From Hygrocybe punicea (taxonomy: Eukaryota; Basidiomycota; Agaricomycetes; Agaricales; Hygrophoraceae): a stretch of DNA of 64,000 nucleotides. The notes beneath the pieces were generated by a model. It saw only the letters and a list, made by a program, of their open reading frames with translations, ran no database searches and had not been told where the DNA came from. Position 1 is the first letter of the stretch. Every line of letters starts with the position of its first letter. Location of the stretch: positions 1,302,001-1,366,000 of the forward strand of contig OY744468.1 of assembly GCA_963556145.1 (NCBI GenBank). Reading direction: 5' to 3'. Position numbers and translations under genes: made by a program. Positions 1 through 10,961 of this stretch are shown piece by piece.

Positions 1-494
1 CATTGTGGAAAGTCTTAAGGGGATGTTACGGCGCAGGTAGTCGATGAGTGGAATAAGGCGTTGGCAAATATCCTTCCCCGCATCACTATCTGATGAAAGA
101 CCTGAAAAGAGTCGAAAGAGGAGCAGATCCACCGCTACTTACCTGGGTCAGGCCAGCGAAGCGCATTTGATATGGCGTAAATTTCATCGAACTTCATCTG
201 GGAAATTGCAGCCCTTTGGTTTTTGGTGGCTATAATCATTAGACAATAGACAGATCCTGCGAGGTGGTGGTTTCAGAGTCTGATGATAGGCAGAGGGACT
301 ACTCACCTGTGCCTGCAATCGAAGCGAACTTTGTGCCAATGCCTACCCACGTGCGAAATGTTGATAAAGATGGCCCTCCGTCCATTCCTGAGACGTAATG
401 ATGGAAGACGTTACCCGTAGACTTAAGCCCTTTCGTCCACATGACGCTGGGAAGCTTGTGAGTATATGCAAGCACCTATAGTAAGGGCGACTCG
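1..494. other. Window edge without recognised gene
   Basis: No reading frame here resembles a known family; the only open frame, 63 codons at 44-235 on the plus strand, has no recognisable motif. The stretch lies directly 3' of the minus-strand gene ending at 495 and may hold its 3' UTR or further exons. Nothing repetitive was noticed. Confidence 0.5.
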
Positions 495-1453
495 CTAGTC
501 TGTTTTCGCAGCTAACTGTACCATATTAATCATCATAATAAACTCGAGCCCCGCAGCCATTTCCGGGCTATGTTTGCATCGAAGGACGAGCGACTGCAGA
601 GAATCCGTGACAAAAGCCGCGTTCTCGCCCTCCCAAACACCACCTGCCACCAAAGCTTGCATGGACTGGATCCAGGACCGTGTGGATGCGTTTGACAAGT
701 TGCTGATCGCACCTTGTGATAGATTGGAGATGGTCTCGGAGGCACGAGCTCCCAAAATGTGAACCGGCTGATCTGTGACCTCCCAACCCTTTTGCTGCTT
801 CCCTTTGCTCTTGGTCTTTTTCCGGTGCTTCGTACCCCCTCGGTTGCACTCACCGTTCCGGTTAACTGCGGATGCTGCGGTGGCACCATAAGGATTTGAG
901 TCTTTCCGCCTATCAATACGGTTTGAACAGCGTAGCTCCGAACTGTTTACGTTGATATAGCAGCCAGGTAGCCGTGCAGGTGAGTCTTCCGGTGCGTCGT
1001 ATACGGCTTCGGCGTTAGCATCTCTGGTGACCTGGATGTGGGAAGCATCAGATGCCTAAGGAATGACTTCCACCAAAAAGCACTCACAACAATGGAATAA
1101 GCCGCATCCGTATCGAGGTTAGCAGTCTGTGAGAAGGAGTGGAGCTGAACATGTGAACGGTCAGATGTCCCAGGGATGGAAATTCTCACCTTATCTGCAA
1201 CGATGTGAGCAGTGCCATGGCCAAATCCCTGCTGGTTAATATTGAGACAGGGCCTATCTGCCACGGCAGCAACAGAAAAGTGCGGCAGGGTTTCAGGTTG
1301 AAGGGCGACTAAAGGAGTAGCGTATGTCGGAAACGTTGGTGAATATAACGATTCCAGTTTCTGGTATATTGCAAATATTCCTGGTGGAAGACTGTCAGTG
1401 CGTTCACGGAAGAAATAAAGCAGGTCCATGAGCTCCGTCGGAGAAACGTCCAT
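495..1453 (-). CDS. Hypothetical basidiomycete protein, three exons
   Basis: Reading the minus strand, exons 1453-1190, 1144-1088 and 1031-495 join in phase 0 through two short GT..AG introns (45 and 56 bp) to give about 285 residues. Exon 1 begins MDVSPTELMDLLYFF; the middle of exon 3 has a basic stretch (KHRKKTKSKGKQQKG) that could be a nuclear localisation signal; the C-terminus is hydrophobic (EFIMMINMVQLAAK). I do not recognise a domain. It is head-to-head with the kinase-like gene starting at 1680, and a 58-bp near-perfect palindrome sits just upstream of its start, between the two genes. The clean joining of three exons without stops is the main evidence for a real gene. The start could instead lie further upstream, inside the palindrome, where the frame stays open. 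Confidence 0.5.
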
Positions 1454-1474
1454 AGTAAGTACACGCTGCAGCGA

Positions 1475-1532
1475 GGTGTCCCAAAAAGGTGCACCTTTTA
1501 CGGCGAAAAAATGTGCACCTTTTTGGGACACC
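1475..1532. repeat. Short palindromic element, copy 1
   Basis: Two 25-base arms (1475-1499 and 1508-1532) are reverse complements with one mismatch, separated by 8 bases (acggcgaa). The left arm begins GGTGTCCCAAAAAGG. A second, more degenerate copy with a related loop lies at 6171-6228. It sits in the space between two divergent genes, so it could act as a hairpin, a transcription-factor dyad or a very small non-autonomous element; the sequence does not decide between these. Confidence 0.7.
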
Positions 1533-3380
1533 ACGTGAATCTTCGGCCACGCTACCGGTACCTAACTGAATGTCCCTTCATCAAAGCAAGTATAAGGAGG
1601 GGAACGCCAGTAGGTAAGAACCAAAGCAAAAAGATTGGGCGCATTGCAAACTTACCTACGTATCTCCATAGCAAGAGGGATGGCTACGTTGGAGACATAC
1701 GTCCCTAGCATGATCTTTCCACTACCCTCAGACCATCAATTCACCAAGATCTCGACGTCGACATCCACCGCCCCATACAACATTAGCATACCACCCCCAA
1801 ATCAGGAAGGACGACCGGCTTTCATGGTCCATGATCATTCTTTACCGAATTGTATGCTGGCTTCATTGTGTGCCTACCTTCAAAGTGCCCCAGGCCGACA
1901 TCTAGCCCCCTCCACTGTACTGGTTCAAGCAATTGCCGGCCTGGAGAGGTCCCTCCGGAATTACCTCCTAGACCACAAATCGTCGTCTAGCCTCCTTTTC
2001 CAGCGTGCCTTTAACCCCATATGTTGTGCAGTAGAGGAGGTTGACGCAAATCCCACCCAGCCCGAGCCTACTACTAGAATTGCTGCTTTCAATCAGATCC
2101 CGGATAGAACATACCAGCCACACCGTGACGCTGATCCACAGCTACATGTGGAGTTCAAGAGCTGGACAGCGTTCACACATCACGCGGAGGGTATCTTACG
2201 TCTGGGCAGAAATAGAGCGGTTTTGGAGCTGAGCCCTAGTGAGACAGGGCACAGATCCATAATCTTTAAGGTGGGCACTGAATCTTAGTGGTAATCCCCC
2301 CACTCATCATCACCTCTGATAGATGGGAATAGCTATGCTGTCAGGTCCCACTACCATCCCCTACGCACTCCTCTTCGGAGGAGATAGGTACATGCTCTTC
2401 TCACTTTGCCCTGTCCCTGGCTTGCCACTGCATGGCCTCCTATGCTCAGACATTCTTCACCTCCTTGACTCAACGATGCCCTTTATGCCATTAATCGTTT
2501 TCTGCCTTTTACGGACTGGTGGTACGATCATGGATACCCCCCCAGATATTCATCTTCCCATGGTTAAATTAGTTAAGCCATTAGGCCGTACTCGTCAGGC
2601 AATGCAACGTTCCAACGTCAACCCGGCTCCCAGTGGTTACACCCTTTCAACCTTTTTTTCCGGTCTGACTTTACCCTCGCAGGTGAGTTGCAGTTGCGTC
2701 TCTGAGTTTTCAGATGAGAGACTCCAGTTTATAGGCGGACACTTTATGTCTGACTTTCGATCTCGATCACTGCAAAGTAGTCACGTACGAGTTGCGGCGC
2801 ATGGAAGTGGTTGATCCAGAATGCCAGTCCTTTACTTTCCACTCCTTAATAGCACTCCTGTCATCGGTTGCGATTCAGGGGCTGATGCAACTAGCGATCT
2901 TCCACAAGTCCATTCAAACACGCCTGAAACGCTCCAAATCTCCGACTGATGCGATTTCACCCCCGTCATACCGTGAACTTCTTCTGACTACGTTTCTGGA
3001 CAGAGGATCAGTGGGGAATGTATTTCGAGGGCGGTTTGATCACCACTGCGCTGACAACGTCGTCGGAAAAGTTGCCATTGACACCCAATCCCAAGCACAG
3101 CTGCGTTACGAAGCCAAAATCTATGCAGTGCTCGCAGCACTTCAGGGCACTGTGATACCGGCTTTCTACGGTCTGTACGTGGGGAGGGGTTTTCAAGTGC
3201 TCCTGATGCGTGATGCAGGTAAATCGTTGAGCTCATTCTCTATGCTTTCACGTGCCCAGCAGTACGTCGTTCACATCCTCTGCAAGCCATTTCATTTATG
3301 CTATGTTCCTAGGTACGATCTGTGGGCAGCTATACTATCCCTCCATCAGGCTGAAGTAAGTCACCTAGACTTACGTCCAG

Positions 3381-3564
3381 TGTGGTGAACGCGGCCTGGG
3401 TAGGCGCGGATTCGGGGTGTGCGAGATCGTTGTCACTGGGGTCAAAACCCAAAACTCAACTTGTTTGTGACTATTTACAACAGCCACTACATACAAATAA
3501 TAGAACAAATAGAGAATATAGTAAAATGAGTGAATACGTACCCAGAGATATAGATGTCTCTACA
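3381..3564 (-). repeat. LTR (3' LTR in element orientation)
   Basis: 184 bp, identical by eye to 5744-5927. On the minus strand it begins TGTAGAGACATC and ends TTCACCACA. Because the element is on the minus strand, this plus-left copy is the downstream LTR. Confidence 0.9.
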
Positions 3565-3709
3565 TCCAGTAGGGACACAAATAGAGACTGTCCCCAGTCT
3601 CACATAAGGCAAGGGAGGAAGAAATAGGAAAAAGAAAAAGGGAGGGAGGGAAGGGACAATACTGAAAACAAAACAAACAAAACAAAACAAAAACAAAAAT
3701 CCAATCAAC

Positions 3710-5566
3710 TCAACAGGAATCTTCCAACACAAAGTCTTCCAACTTCTCCAACCGATCCACCAACTTTACCAACTTTTGCTCCAGAACCTTGAGGGCCTTA
3801 AGGGATAACAATGCTGACTCGAGCGCAAGCAATGTCGCAGCAGGTATGTCGTCAGTGGCAAACGTGGACGTTGGTAGTGTGCCCGACAAGGGTGTAGTGG
3901 GTACAAAGTCATGGAGCGGCAGTGCATGGGCATAGCAGGACGGGGTCGAGCGCAGGGTCGTGGTATGGGCTACTGAATGGGCCTGCGAGGCTCCATGGGG
4001 TGGATCGTGGGCATGCAGGGTTGACTGGGGTAGCGGGTGACGTGGTGTGTTGGGGGCATCGAAGAGGGACAGGGGCGGACTTGTTTGGGACGGGAGGGGG
4101 CCGTACAGAGGCGTGGGGGCGTGAACGTGGGCGTAGGGGCTGGTCCGTGGGTCCGGCGTTGGTCCTGGATGATGGAATGCAGCGGCCAATGGTGGGGCGA
4201 TGTGGGACGGCGTTGGGGGCTCGAACGCGGCGGGGGCGGCTTGTACGGCGTCACGGAGGGTGATATGGGGGTCCTGTCGGTGGTACGCGGCTGCCGGGGG
4301 TCGAAACGAGAGCGGAACGGGGACGGATGTGTCGATATGCGCGCGGACGCATTTTTCTGGCGACGGCACGGGGTCAGACGGCGGGGGCGTGTAACGGTTC
4401 GCCTCTAGGGACGACGTCGAGGCCGTGGACGCGAACGCGGGGCGAAACGGGGGTGAAACGGAGGCAGACGCGCCGGGACGCGTGGAAATCGGCCTTGGGC
4501 GCGCGCGGAGGCGTTTTCCTGGGGATGGTGCGCGTTCAAACGACGGGTGTACGTCGTGGCTTGCATCCGGGGACGACGGAGAGGGCGTAGACGCTGACGG
4601 CAGGTGAAATGGGAGTGGAATGGGGGCAGAAACGGGGGCCGATGTTGAAAACGGCGTCTGCGGGGCGCTAGCGCGGATTCCTGGGGACGACACGGGCTCA
4701 AACGGTGGGGGCATGTCACGGCTGGCCTCTTGGGACGACGGCGAGGGCGTAGACGGTGACGGCGGGCGAAACGAGGGCGAAACGGAGGTGGTTGTGTCGA
4801 TACGCGTGTTTTCGACGCGTTGGGGCGCGTGGGCGGGTCGTCCTGACGCTGGCGAGGGCGCAAACGGTAGGGGCGCGTGAAGGTTCGTCTCTGGGTACGA
4901 CGGCGTGTCCGTAGGCGCAAACGGGGGGCGACTCGGGTGTGAAACGAGGGGGGACGCGTCGATACGCGTATTTTGGTCGCGTTGGCGCGCGCGGACGCAT
5001 TTTTCCGGGGACGGCGCGGGCGCAGACGATGGCGGCGTGTGTTGGAACACCTCTGGGGACGATTGCGAGGGCGTACGCGAAGACGGGGGCCGAAACGAGG
5101 CGGAAACGGGTGGAGACGCGTCAATACGCGTATTCACGTTGGATTTGCGCGCGCGGACGCGTTTACCTGCGCGGCAACCACGGGAACGACGGGGGGCGTA
5201 CCTATGACCGTACATGCAACATCCGTTGCATTGGGTTTGTCTTCCTTCATCTACGAATCGTCCGTTACGCGTCGGACGCGCGTGAGGCGCTCCTTGTTGG
5301 ACGGGCTCGTTGCGGCCGTTTTGGGGCTTTCCGGGCGCGGTTTTTCGAGCGGGATCTGTGGGGCGTTGAATACCGGGTCCATTGGATGTGTTGAAATGAG
5401 TGGAGGTGGCGGGATTAGTGAAATAAATGGGAAATGCGGAGGGGGGGATGTATTGAACACCGTGTGACGTGGCTGTGATGCCGTGACAAAAAGGCAAAAG
5501 AGCCGTGTTCTGCAGCCAAGGAGGCGCAACTGGTACGAAGAAAGTATACTGAGGTGTCGAAAACAT
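3710..5566 (-). CDS. Gag-like Pro/Ser-rich repeat protein of the LTR element
   Basis: The frame stays open from inside the 5' LTR; the first ATG downstream of the primer-binding site is at 5566, giving 618 residues. Rough layout: residues 1-110 hydrophobic and aromatic; about 113-131 a Cys/His cluster (CNGCCMYGH, then a Cys ten residues later) resembling a zinc knuckle with a lengthened last spacing; about 135-420 roughly five divergent repeats of about 60 residues rich in Pro, Ser and Ala, marked by words such as NTRIDAS, SFRPP, TPSxSS and PSPEKCVRAR; about 570-618 a Leu-rich coiled-coil candidate (LKVLEQKLVKLVDRLEKLED). Position and zinc-knuckle-like motif suggest a nucleic-acid-binding structural protein in place of Gag; this is inference. 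The high GC content and lack of stops through 1.8 kb support coding. Long antisense frames here are shadows. Confidence 0.6.
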   Translation of the reverse strand: MFSTPQYTFFVPVAPPWLQNTALLPFCHGITATSHGVQYIPPSAFPIYFTNPATSTHFNTSNGPGIQRPTDPARKTAPGKPQNGRNEPVQQGAPHARPTRNGRFVDEGRQTQCNGCCMYGHRYAPRRSRGCRAGKRVRARKSNVNTRIDASPPVSASFRPPSSRTPSQSSPEVFQHTPPSSAPAPSPEKCVRARQRDQNTRIDASPLVSHPSRPPFAPTDTPSYPETNLHAPLPFAPSPASGRPAHAPQRVENTRIDTTTSVSPSFRPPSPSTPSPSSQEASRDMPPPFEPVSSPGIRASAPQTPFSTSAPVSAPIPLPFHLPSASTPSPSSPDASHDVHPSFERAPSPGKRLRARPRPISTRPGASASVSPPFRPAFASTASTSSLEANRYTPPPSDPVPSPEKCVRAHIDTSVPVPLSFRPPAAAYHRQDPHITLRDAVQAAPAAFEPPTPSHIAPPLAAAFHHPGPTPDPRTSPYAHVHAPTPLYGPLPSQTSPPLSLFDAPNTPRHPLPQSTLHAHDPPHGASQAHSVAHTTTLRSTPSCYAHALPLHDFVPTTPLSGTLPTSTFATDDIPAATLLALESALLSLKALKVLEQKLVKLVDRLEKLEDFVLEDSC

Positions 5567-5721
5567 CGGGGATGGGTCTAAGAGCTGACAGAAGACTAGG
5601 GGTGCTCGAAATGCTGACGAATACGGGGCGCTGTTGACTATGGGGCGCTGTTGCTGCCAGAAAGAGAGAGAAAGGTGTAAAAATGGTGAATTCAAAGAGG
5701 GAAAGGTGAAGTGAGCTTGAC

Positions 5722-5741
5722 ACTCCTCGCGGTGGGCTCCA
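5722..5741 (-). other. Primer-binding site of the LTR element
   Basis: On the minus strand, two bases after the LTR, the sequence reads TGGAGCCCACCGCGAGGA, starting with TGG, the complement of a tRNA CCA end. The same 18 bases follow the Ty3-type LTR at 48544, so both elements probably use the same tRNA primer. The tRNA species was not identified. Confidence 0.75.
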
Positions 5742-5743
5742 GA

Positions 5744-5927
5744 TGTGGTGAACGCGGCCTGGGTAGGCGCGGATTCGGGGTGTGCGAGATCGTTGTCACT
5801 GGGGTCAAAACCCAAAACTCAACTTGTTTGTGACTATTTACAACAGCCACTACATACAAATAATAGAACAAATAGAGAATATAGTAAAATGAGTGAATAC
5901 GTACCCAGAGATATAGATGTCTCTACA
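5744..5927 (-). repeat. LTR (5' LTR in element orientation)
   Basis: 184 bp, identical by eye to 3381-3564, followed by the CCAG target duplication. It should contain the promoter for minus-strand transcription of the element. Confidence 0.9.
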
Positions 5928-6062
5928 CCAGACAACGTAGTTTTATCTCAAACTGGTGTAGTCCAAGTTCTCGATTTCTCTCATGCCACCCTCCATGGGT
6001 GCCCTGGTGTTAGTGAATGTCCTGAGCTTCAGGATATGAGGCAGACGTTGCAGATCCCATGA

Positions 6063-6474
6063 ATGCGAGAAGACGGCGGTGGAGTTAATATTTCTTTTTG
6101 TTTCGTACGATGTGAATTATAAGGCATGTTGCGTAAGATAACTTTTTGAGAGATCAGCTGGACCAGTGCTGACTTCCTGAAAAGGTGTACTTTTTAAGAC
6201 GATAAAATGAGGTCCTTTTTGGGAAGTCAGCGCTACAGACAGCCCTACTCTCACAGAGCTTACTTTTAAACACTGGCTAGGACAATACTGAGACTAGTGA
6301 CTCAACTTGTGAAACTTATTCTGGTTCCGTAACGCATGCAGTGATCTCTCACAAATCCGTTCCTCCTTGGGCTTATCTCAGAGACCCATGTGACACAGTA
6401 TCATTCATTTATAGCAATCTTATCCTGGTTATCTTCATATTGTGCTTTTGACTGAACGCTGCAACAACGCTACC
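6063..6474. other. Intergenic stretch between kinase and Plavaka
   Basis: No gene seen. It contains the degenerate second palindromic element at 6171-6228 and the upstream region of the Plavaka transposase. No clear terminal inverted repeat of the Plavaka element was identified. Confidence 0.5.
6171..6228. repeat. Short palindromic element, copy 2
   Basis: Imperfect inverted arms (GACTTCCTGAAAAGG on the left, CCTTTTTGGGAAGTC on the right) enclose a centre reading tttttaagacgataaaat, close to the centre of the copy at 1475-1532. The arms have diverged more than in copy 1. Same size and centre suggest a dispersed family. Confidence 0.55.
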
Positions 6475-9400
6475 ATGGATCTCCAAGATGAGCTCTCTTG
6501 CCCTGTCTGCATGAAAAGCTTCAAGACTAAGAAGGGCTGCACCACCCACCTCACAACGGCGCGCTCATGCTGCTGGTATCGACGTGGCAAGTTGGCACAG
6601 CTCTCCCCCTTAGATTTGGATGGAGAGGGTGGAGAAGCCTTGATTTCAGATCTTTGCGATGGCGATGGACAATCAGACCAAATGGAAGATCAGAGGAGCC
6701 ACATGGATGAATACGTCGTGGCCGCAATGGATGATATGGCAGATGACGATGATCTGTTCGACTTCATTCCTATGCCATCAGCCACACTTGCTACGTTACC
6801 CGAAGTCCAGATTGGTGAAGCAGGGCCTGGACCATCCACTGCACGCCATGTGCTGCACAGGGTTCTAGATGACGAAGACGATAGTCGGGTAGAAGACCCA
6901 TTCCAAGCAGCAGGGTGTGTGATACAGATGAACGAAAATCTACACGAACGCTGGAGAAACCTGTTTGGAAGCGGACTAGATGGGGAGGGTGACATCACTA
7001 TGGGAGCGGACACCCCTGCGCCGAACACGTTCTATCCTTTCGCATCCAAGCTTGACTGGCGTGTTGCAGATTGGGTTATTAAAGACGGTCCAGGAAACAA
7101 TGCATTTGACCGATTTCTGTCCATTCCTGGGGTAAGATTTCTGGATTCTCTGTCGACACTGATGTTCTGACATGGATCCCTCAGGTGAGGCAGAAGTTAG
7201 GGCTTTCATTCCAGAATACACGTGCTCTACATAAGATCATCGATGACATTCCCCACAGAGCGGGAAAGTGGCAAACCAAGCATCTGTCCTTCAAGGATCG
7301 TCCTGCGGAGAAGCACGTAGTAAGGTTCAGAGACGTGATTGAGGCAATACGTTGTCTATGGGGTGATCCAGCCTTATCGCAGAGTATGGTCTACGTCCCA
7401 AAGAAGGTATATTCCGACGTCAGTCGCTCAAACAGAGTCTATTCTGAGATGTGGACGGGATCTTGGTGGCACGTAATCCAGGTGTGCAACGATACATTCT
7501 CCACTCTCTGAAGTAGGTCTCACGCTTACTATCAGACACGTCTCCCTGTCGGCGCAACTCTAGCACCTGTGATACTCGCAACTGACAAAACACAACTTAC
7601 TCAGTTCACAGGTGGAAAGTCTGCATATCCTGTCTATCTCACTTTGGGAAATCTACCCAAAACTGTATGGAGAAAGCCTTCTCAGCATGCTGCAGTTCTA
7701 GTGGGTTATCTTTTGGTGGACAAAATTTGCCGTGACAAGTTGACTAAACAAGAACATTGAGCAAGAAATCAACGTTGATTCCACGAGTCGATGCGATTGA
7801 TCATGGCACCCCTGAAAGACTTATGAGAGTCAGGTATCGAGATGACCAGTGGTGACGGTTCGGTTTGTAAAGTCCATCCTGTCCTAGCGTCCTACGTCGC
7901 GGACTACCCAGAACAATGCCTTGTTACTTGTTCCAAGTACGGAACATGCCCTAAATGTCAGTGTCCAGCAGACAAGCTGCAGGATATGATCGCACACCCG
8001 AATCGAACTCAGAAGTGGACGTTGGGAGTAATAGATGAGGCAAAGAGGACGTCAGCTACGGCATCAGAGTTCCACAAGTACTGCATGGACAGGGAGGTAT
8101 CTGGAAGTGTTTACAGGCCTTTCTGGGACGGATTTCCTCACACAGACATCAATCTGGCCGTTACACCTGATGTTCTTCATCAGATCTACCAAGGTGTCTT
8201 CAAGCATCTAACAAACTGGTGTCAGCGCACAGTCGGTCCTGACGAGCTAGACCACCATATTCGCTGCCTTCCACCTGCATATGGACTGCGTCACTTTAAG
8301 AATGGTATCTCTGCTCTCTCTCAAATATCTGGCACGGAGCGGAAGAATATGGCTAAGATTCTCCTGGGTTGTCTCGTGGGTGTTCTGCCCAAGAAGGCCA
8401 TAGTGGCATGTCGTGCGCTTCTGGACTTCATTTACCTTGCCCAGTACAGCACACATGATGACGTCACCCTGGGTTACATGCAGGATGCCCTGAACATATT
8501 TAACCTACACAAGACTTATTTCATTGAAACCGGCATACGTGACGATCTTAACATCCCTAAGTTCCATTCCTTGCACCACTACATCCAGTCCATCAAGTTT
8601 CTAGGTACCACTGACAATTACAACACTGAATTGTTTGAACGACTTCACATCGATTTAGCCAAGGACGGATGGCGTGCCTCCAACCAATGTGACGAGTTTC
8701 CACAAATGATCAACTGGCTTACTCGCCAGGAGAAGATGTTCACATTCCAACACTACGTCTCCTGGATGGATTCACAGCGTCCCACTAGTCCTCCTTCCAA
8801 ATCACTATCTCACAACGCCGCCGGTAACCTGATATCACTTCCTAAATATCCTACTCAACCTCGTCAATTGATCGATGTCATTGCAGAGCGCCATCATGCT
8901 CCAGGATTTTCAACTGCCCTCAAGGACTATTTAAACCGCATCATGGGGAATCCAACAACCTTTCATGTTGCATCTTTGAACACGCTACCTTTTGCAAGGT
9001 TAGATGTCTATCACACTTTGAAATTTCACCCTCCAAGTCTAGAAGATGGTGAAGAGGAATGTGATGTTATAAAGGCTGCTCCTGCCTTCAAGAAAAGAGC
9101 AGGCCGCTTTGACAATGTCATAGTTCTGCACACTGACGTTGCAGAATCCACCGGTCTTGAAGGTAAGCTTCCTGGTAAGCTTGCAGTCTCATGTTGACAT
9201 TTTTTATGTCAGGAACACGCATTGGACGTGTGAGGGTGATTTTCACCTTGCCATCAACGCTAGACTACGGCCTGGGACCTTCACCAGTAATCTGGCGGAA
9301 AACCCCTTTGACATATATTGAATGGTACACTGGACTGAAACCAACAGCAGAACCGTATCACAACATGTACACTCTCAAGCCTCTGTACCGTGCCGATGGT

Positions 9401-9574
9401 CAACGTTCCGGTTCTATCATTGCTTTAACGAGCATTAGGCAGAGTTGCATGTTAACACCTCTGTTCAGAAAGTCTGCAGATATCACATGGACCACTGATA
9501 ATGTTTTAGATGAATGTGGGACTTTCTTGGTGAACAACTGGCAGAATATGTATTCATACAAAACTATTTGGTAG
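6475..9574 (+). pseudogene. Plavaka-family transposase with in-frame stops
   Basis: Exons 6475-7131, 7185-7481, 7536-9162 and 9213-9574 join to about 980 residues. An N-terminal C2H2-like finger (CPVCMKSFKTKKGCTTHL) is followed by an acidic linker, then conserved Plavaka blocks: ILATDKTQLTQFTGGKSAY near 7570, MTSGDGSV near 7842, LVTCSKYGTCPKCQC, VTPDVLHQIYQGVFKHL near 8158, and a C-terminus ending NNWQNMYSYKTIW. This is the DDE transposase of a cut-and-paste element widespread in mushrooms. Three TGA codons at 7758, 7776 and 7824, all in the otherwise open frame of exon 3, break it; the first two sit where the context (EH-ARNQR-FHESM) suggests arginine CGA. It is therefore a relatively young but dead copy. 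Terminal repeats were not located. Confidence 0.85.
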
Positions 9575-9623
9575 TAATAATACGGGTTACAAGTTTCTGT
9601 GACTCTAAGGTTTCTTTCCAATG

Positions 9624-9672
9624 CTCTGTGACACTCTGTGACACTCTGTGACACTCTGTGGCACTCTCTGAC
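9624..9672. repeat. 10-bp tandem repeat
   Basis: The unit ACACTCTGTG is repeated about four to five times just downstream of the Plavaka stop codon, with the last copies degenerate. It may mark the subterminal region of the element. Confidence 0.7.
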
Positions 9673-9765
9673 ACCCTGAGAAAATGGAATATTCCCAGGA
9701 TAATGTGAGAGCCAAAGTGTTTTTCCTGATGTAGTAGGACATCACAAACGCATGTCGATCAATAC

Positions 9766-10715
9766 ATGACATACATGCGTGGATACTTGGAAAGCCTGGT
9801 TGATGTTTTCCCCGACATCGCGCTCCATCCAAACCACCATGTTGCGCTGCATATTGGCGAGTTTCTCCTGCGTTTTGGGCCCAGTCATGGTTGGTGGATG
9901 TTTCCATTCGAGAGGCTTATCGGAATCCTACAACGTACCAATACGAATCACAAGCTGGGTAACGAAATCTCCATTGATTTGGACGTGACTAATAGTCTTG
10001 CGCAGGCCAGTTAGAAAAGACCATGCTGGAAAGCTTTTGCGTGGCTGCGAACATCAGGGGATTCCTACATCGATCAGACTGTCCGTCGGCTATCCGTGAC
10101 TGTTTGCCGATCCTTGAGCAATGCTGGGCTCAAGACAAGAATGGCACTCTAAAGACCGATATGCGTTCCTTGGGATTCGAGGACACAGAAATCAAGTCGC
10201 AACATCGGTCTGAGATTCGCTGGGAAACACAAAAAAATTTAACTGCGGATGTTGCCTGCGAGTTGCACCTCAAAAAGGAGTACCTGTGCGCCAAGATTGA
10301 GAATTGGTCGACTCCGACCTCCGCGTTCTTCCATCGAAGGCATACCATTCGCGGCATACAGTATACAGCCAGGCAGACATCTCGAGGAGATAGTGCCGTG
10401 TTTTTCCAGCCGATGGGAAGTGACAACTTCGTCCCAGGGAACATCCAAGAGATTTTCTCCGTCCCAGTTCAATGTTCTACACCCGAAGAATACAGGGAAC
10501 AAACATTCCTCGTCATACAAAGACATTTGGCAATGAAGGAATCTTATAGCGCGGACATATTTCCCAACTACATTCACTTCGGTGCTTCTCTTTGGTCTGA
10601 CCAGTTGGCGAGTAAGCCAGATGTGGTCCTTGCTACAGGTCGGATATGTCACAGTATAGGACGGCCATGGGCTGCCGGTTTGGTTGTACTGAAATCGTTG
10701 GATCGGGTGAGTTGA
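9766..10715 (+). pseudogene. Tnp2-type (CACTA-like) transposase, C-terminal fragment A
   Basis: Frames 9766-10014 and 10023-10715 carry the C-terminal block of fungal Tnp2-family transposases: ALHIGEFLLRFGPSHGWWM, then PFERLIGILQRTNTNHKLG, followed by a longer C-terminal region (FCVAANIRGFL near 10030; FFQPMGSDNFVPGNIQEIF near 10400). The GWW-PFER-IG-LQ signature is typical of the DUF4218-like tail of this family. A donor site (GTGAGT) at about 10709 suggests a further exon. Nothing upstream of 9766 supplies the catalytic part, so this is a truncated copy. Sequence from 10345 onward also belongs to the left arm of the large inverted repeat. Confidence 0.7.
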
Positions 10716-10961
10716 TTCCTATCATGCTTGTCATTTACCACTCAAATTATGAACAGGACTTCTGAGCCTTGCAGGCTGTGTACTTCCTTAGCAACGTGAA
10801 TTCTCTCTTCTAAATAAGTCTGCTGATTTTGTATAATGATATCATTTTCAAACATGTCTCTGATGATTGATGGCACCTAAGACGTACTTGAGGGTCCCAG
10901 CGTACCCGCACATCAACCATTATTGTTTGCGTTTCTCTAGTTCTTCACCGTCGTTCTGACA

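Larger units (their letters stand above)
3381..5927 (-). mobile_element. Non-autonomous LTR retrotransposon
   Basis: Two direct repeats of 184 bp (3381-3564 and 5744-5927), identical by eye and with TG..CA ends, bound a 2.2-kb interior. The 4-bp target duplication CCAG lies at 3377-3380 and 5928-5931; removing the element and one CCAG restores the kinase reading frame exactly. Direction comes from the primer-binding site, which on the minus strand follows the LTR at 5744 after two bases. The interior holds one long minus-strand frame but no protease, reverse transcriptase, RNase H or integrase, so movement must depend on another element. The Ty3-type element at 43.6-49.3 kb shares the primer site and the LTR start TGTAGAG, so it or a relative is a plausible helper. 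Identical LTRs indicate a recent insertion. Confidence 0.9.
1680..6062 (+). pseudogene. Protein-kinase-like gene split by an LTR element
   Basis: Exons 1680-2270, 2323-2682, 2735-3261 and 3313-3380, then 5932-6062 beyond the inserted element, join in one frame to about 558 residues. The N-terminal half has no recognisable domain. The C-terminal part shows kinase features: a glycine-loop-like DRGSVGNVFRG near 3000, a possible VGKVAI lysine strand, HLDLRP of the catalytic loop just before the insertion and DNVVLSQTG just after it, then LDFSHA in the place of the usual DFG. The protein stops soon after, as is common for the short, divergent kinase-like families expanded in Agaricomycetes (family knowledge). 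The LTR element at 3381-5927 separates the catalytic HxDLxP from its DN, so no active kinase can be made. Apart from this insertion I see no stop or frameshift, which suggests the gene was intact until recently. Substrate unknown. Confidence 0.65.

Noticed and set aside
3922..5467. Long plus-strand frames opposite the Gag-like gene
   Set aside because: High-GC antisense shadows; the primer site and frame length favour the minus strand.
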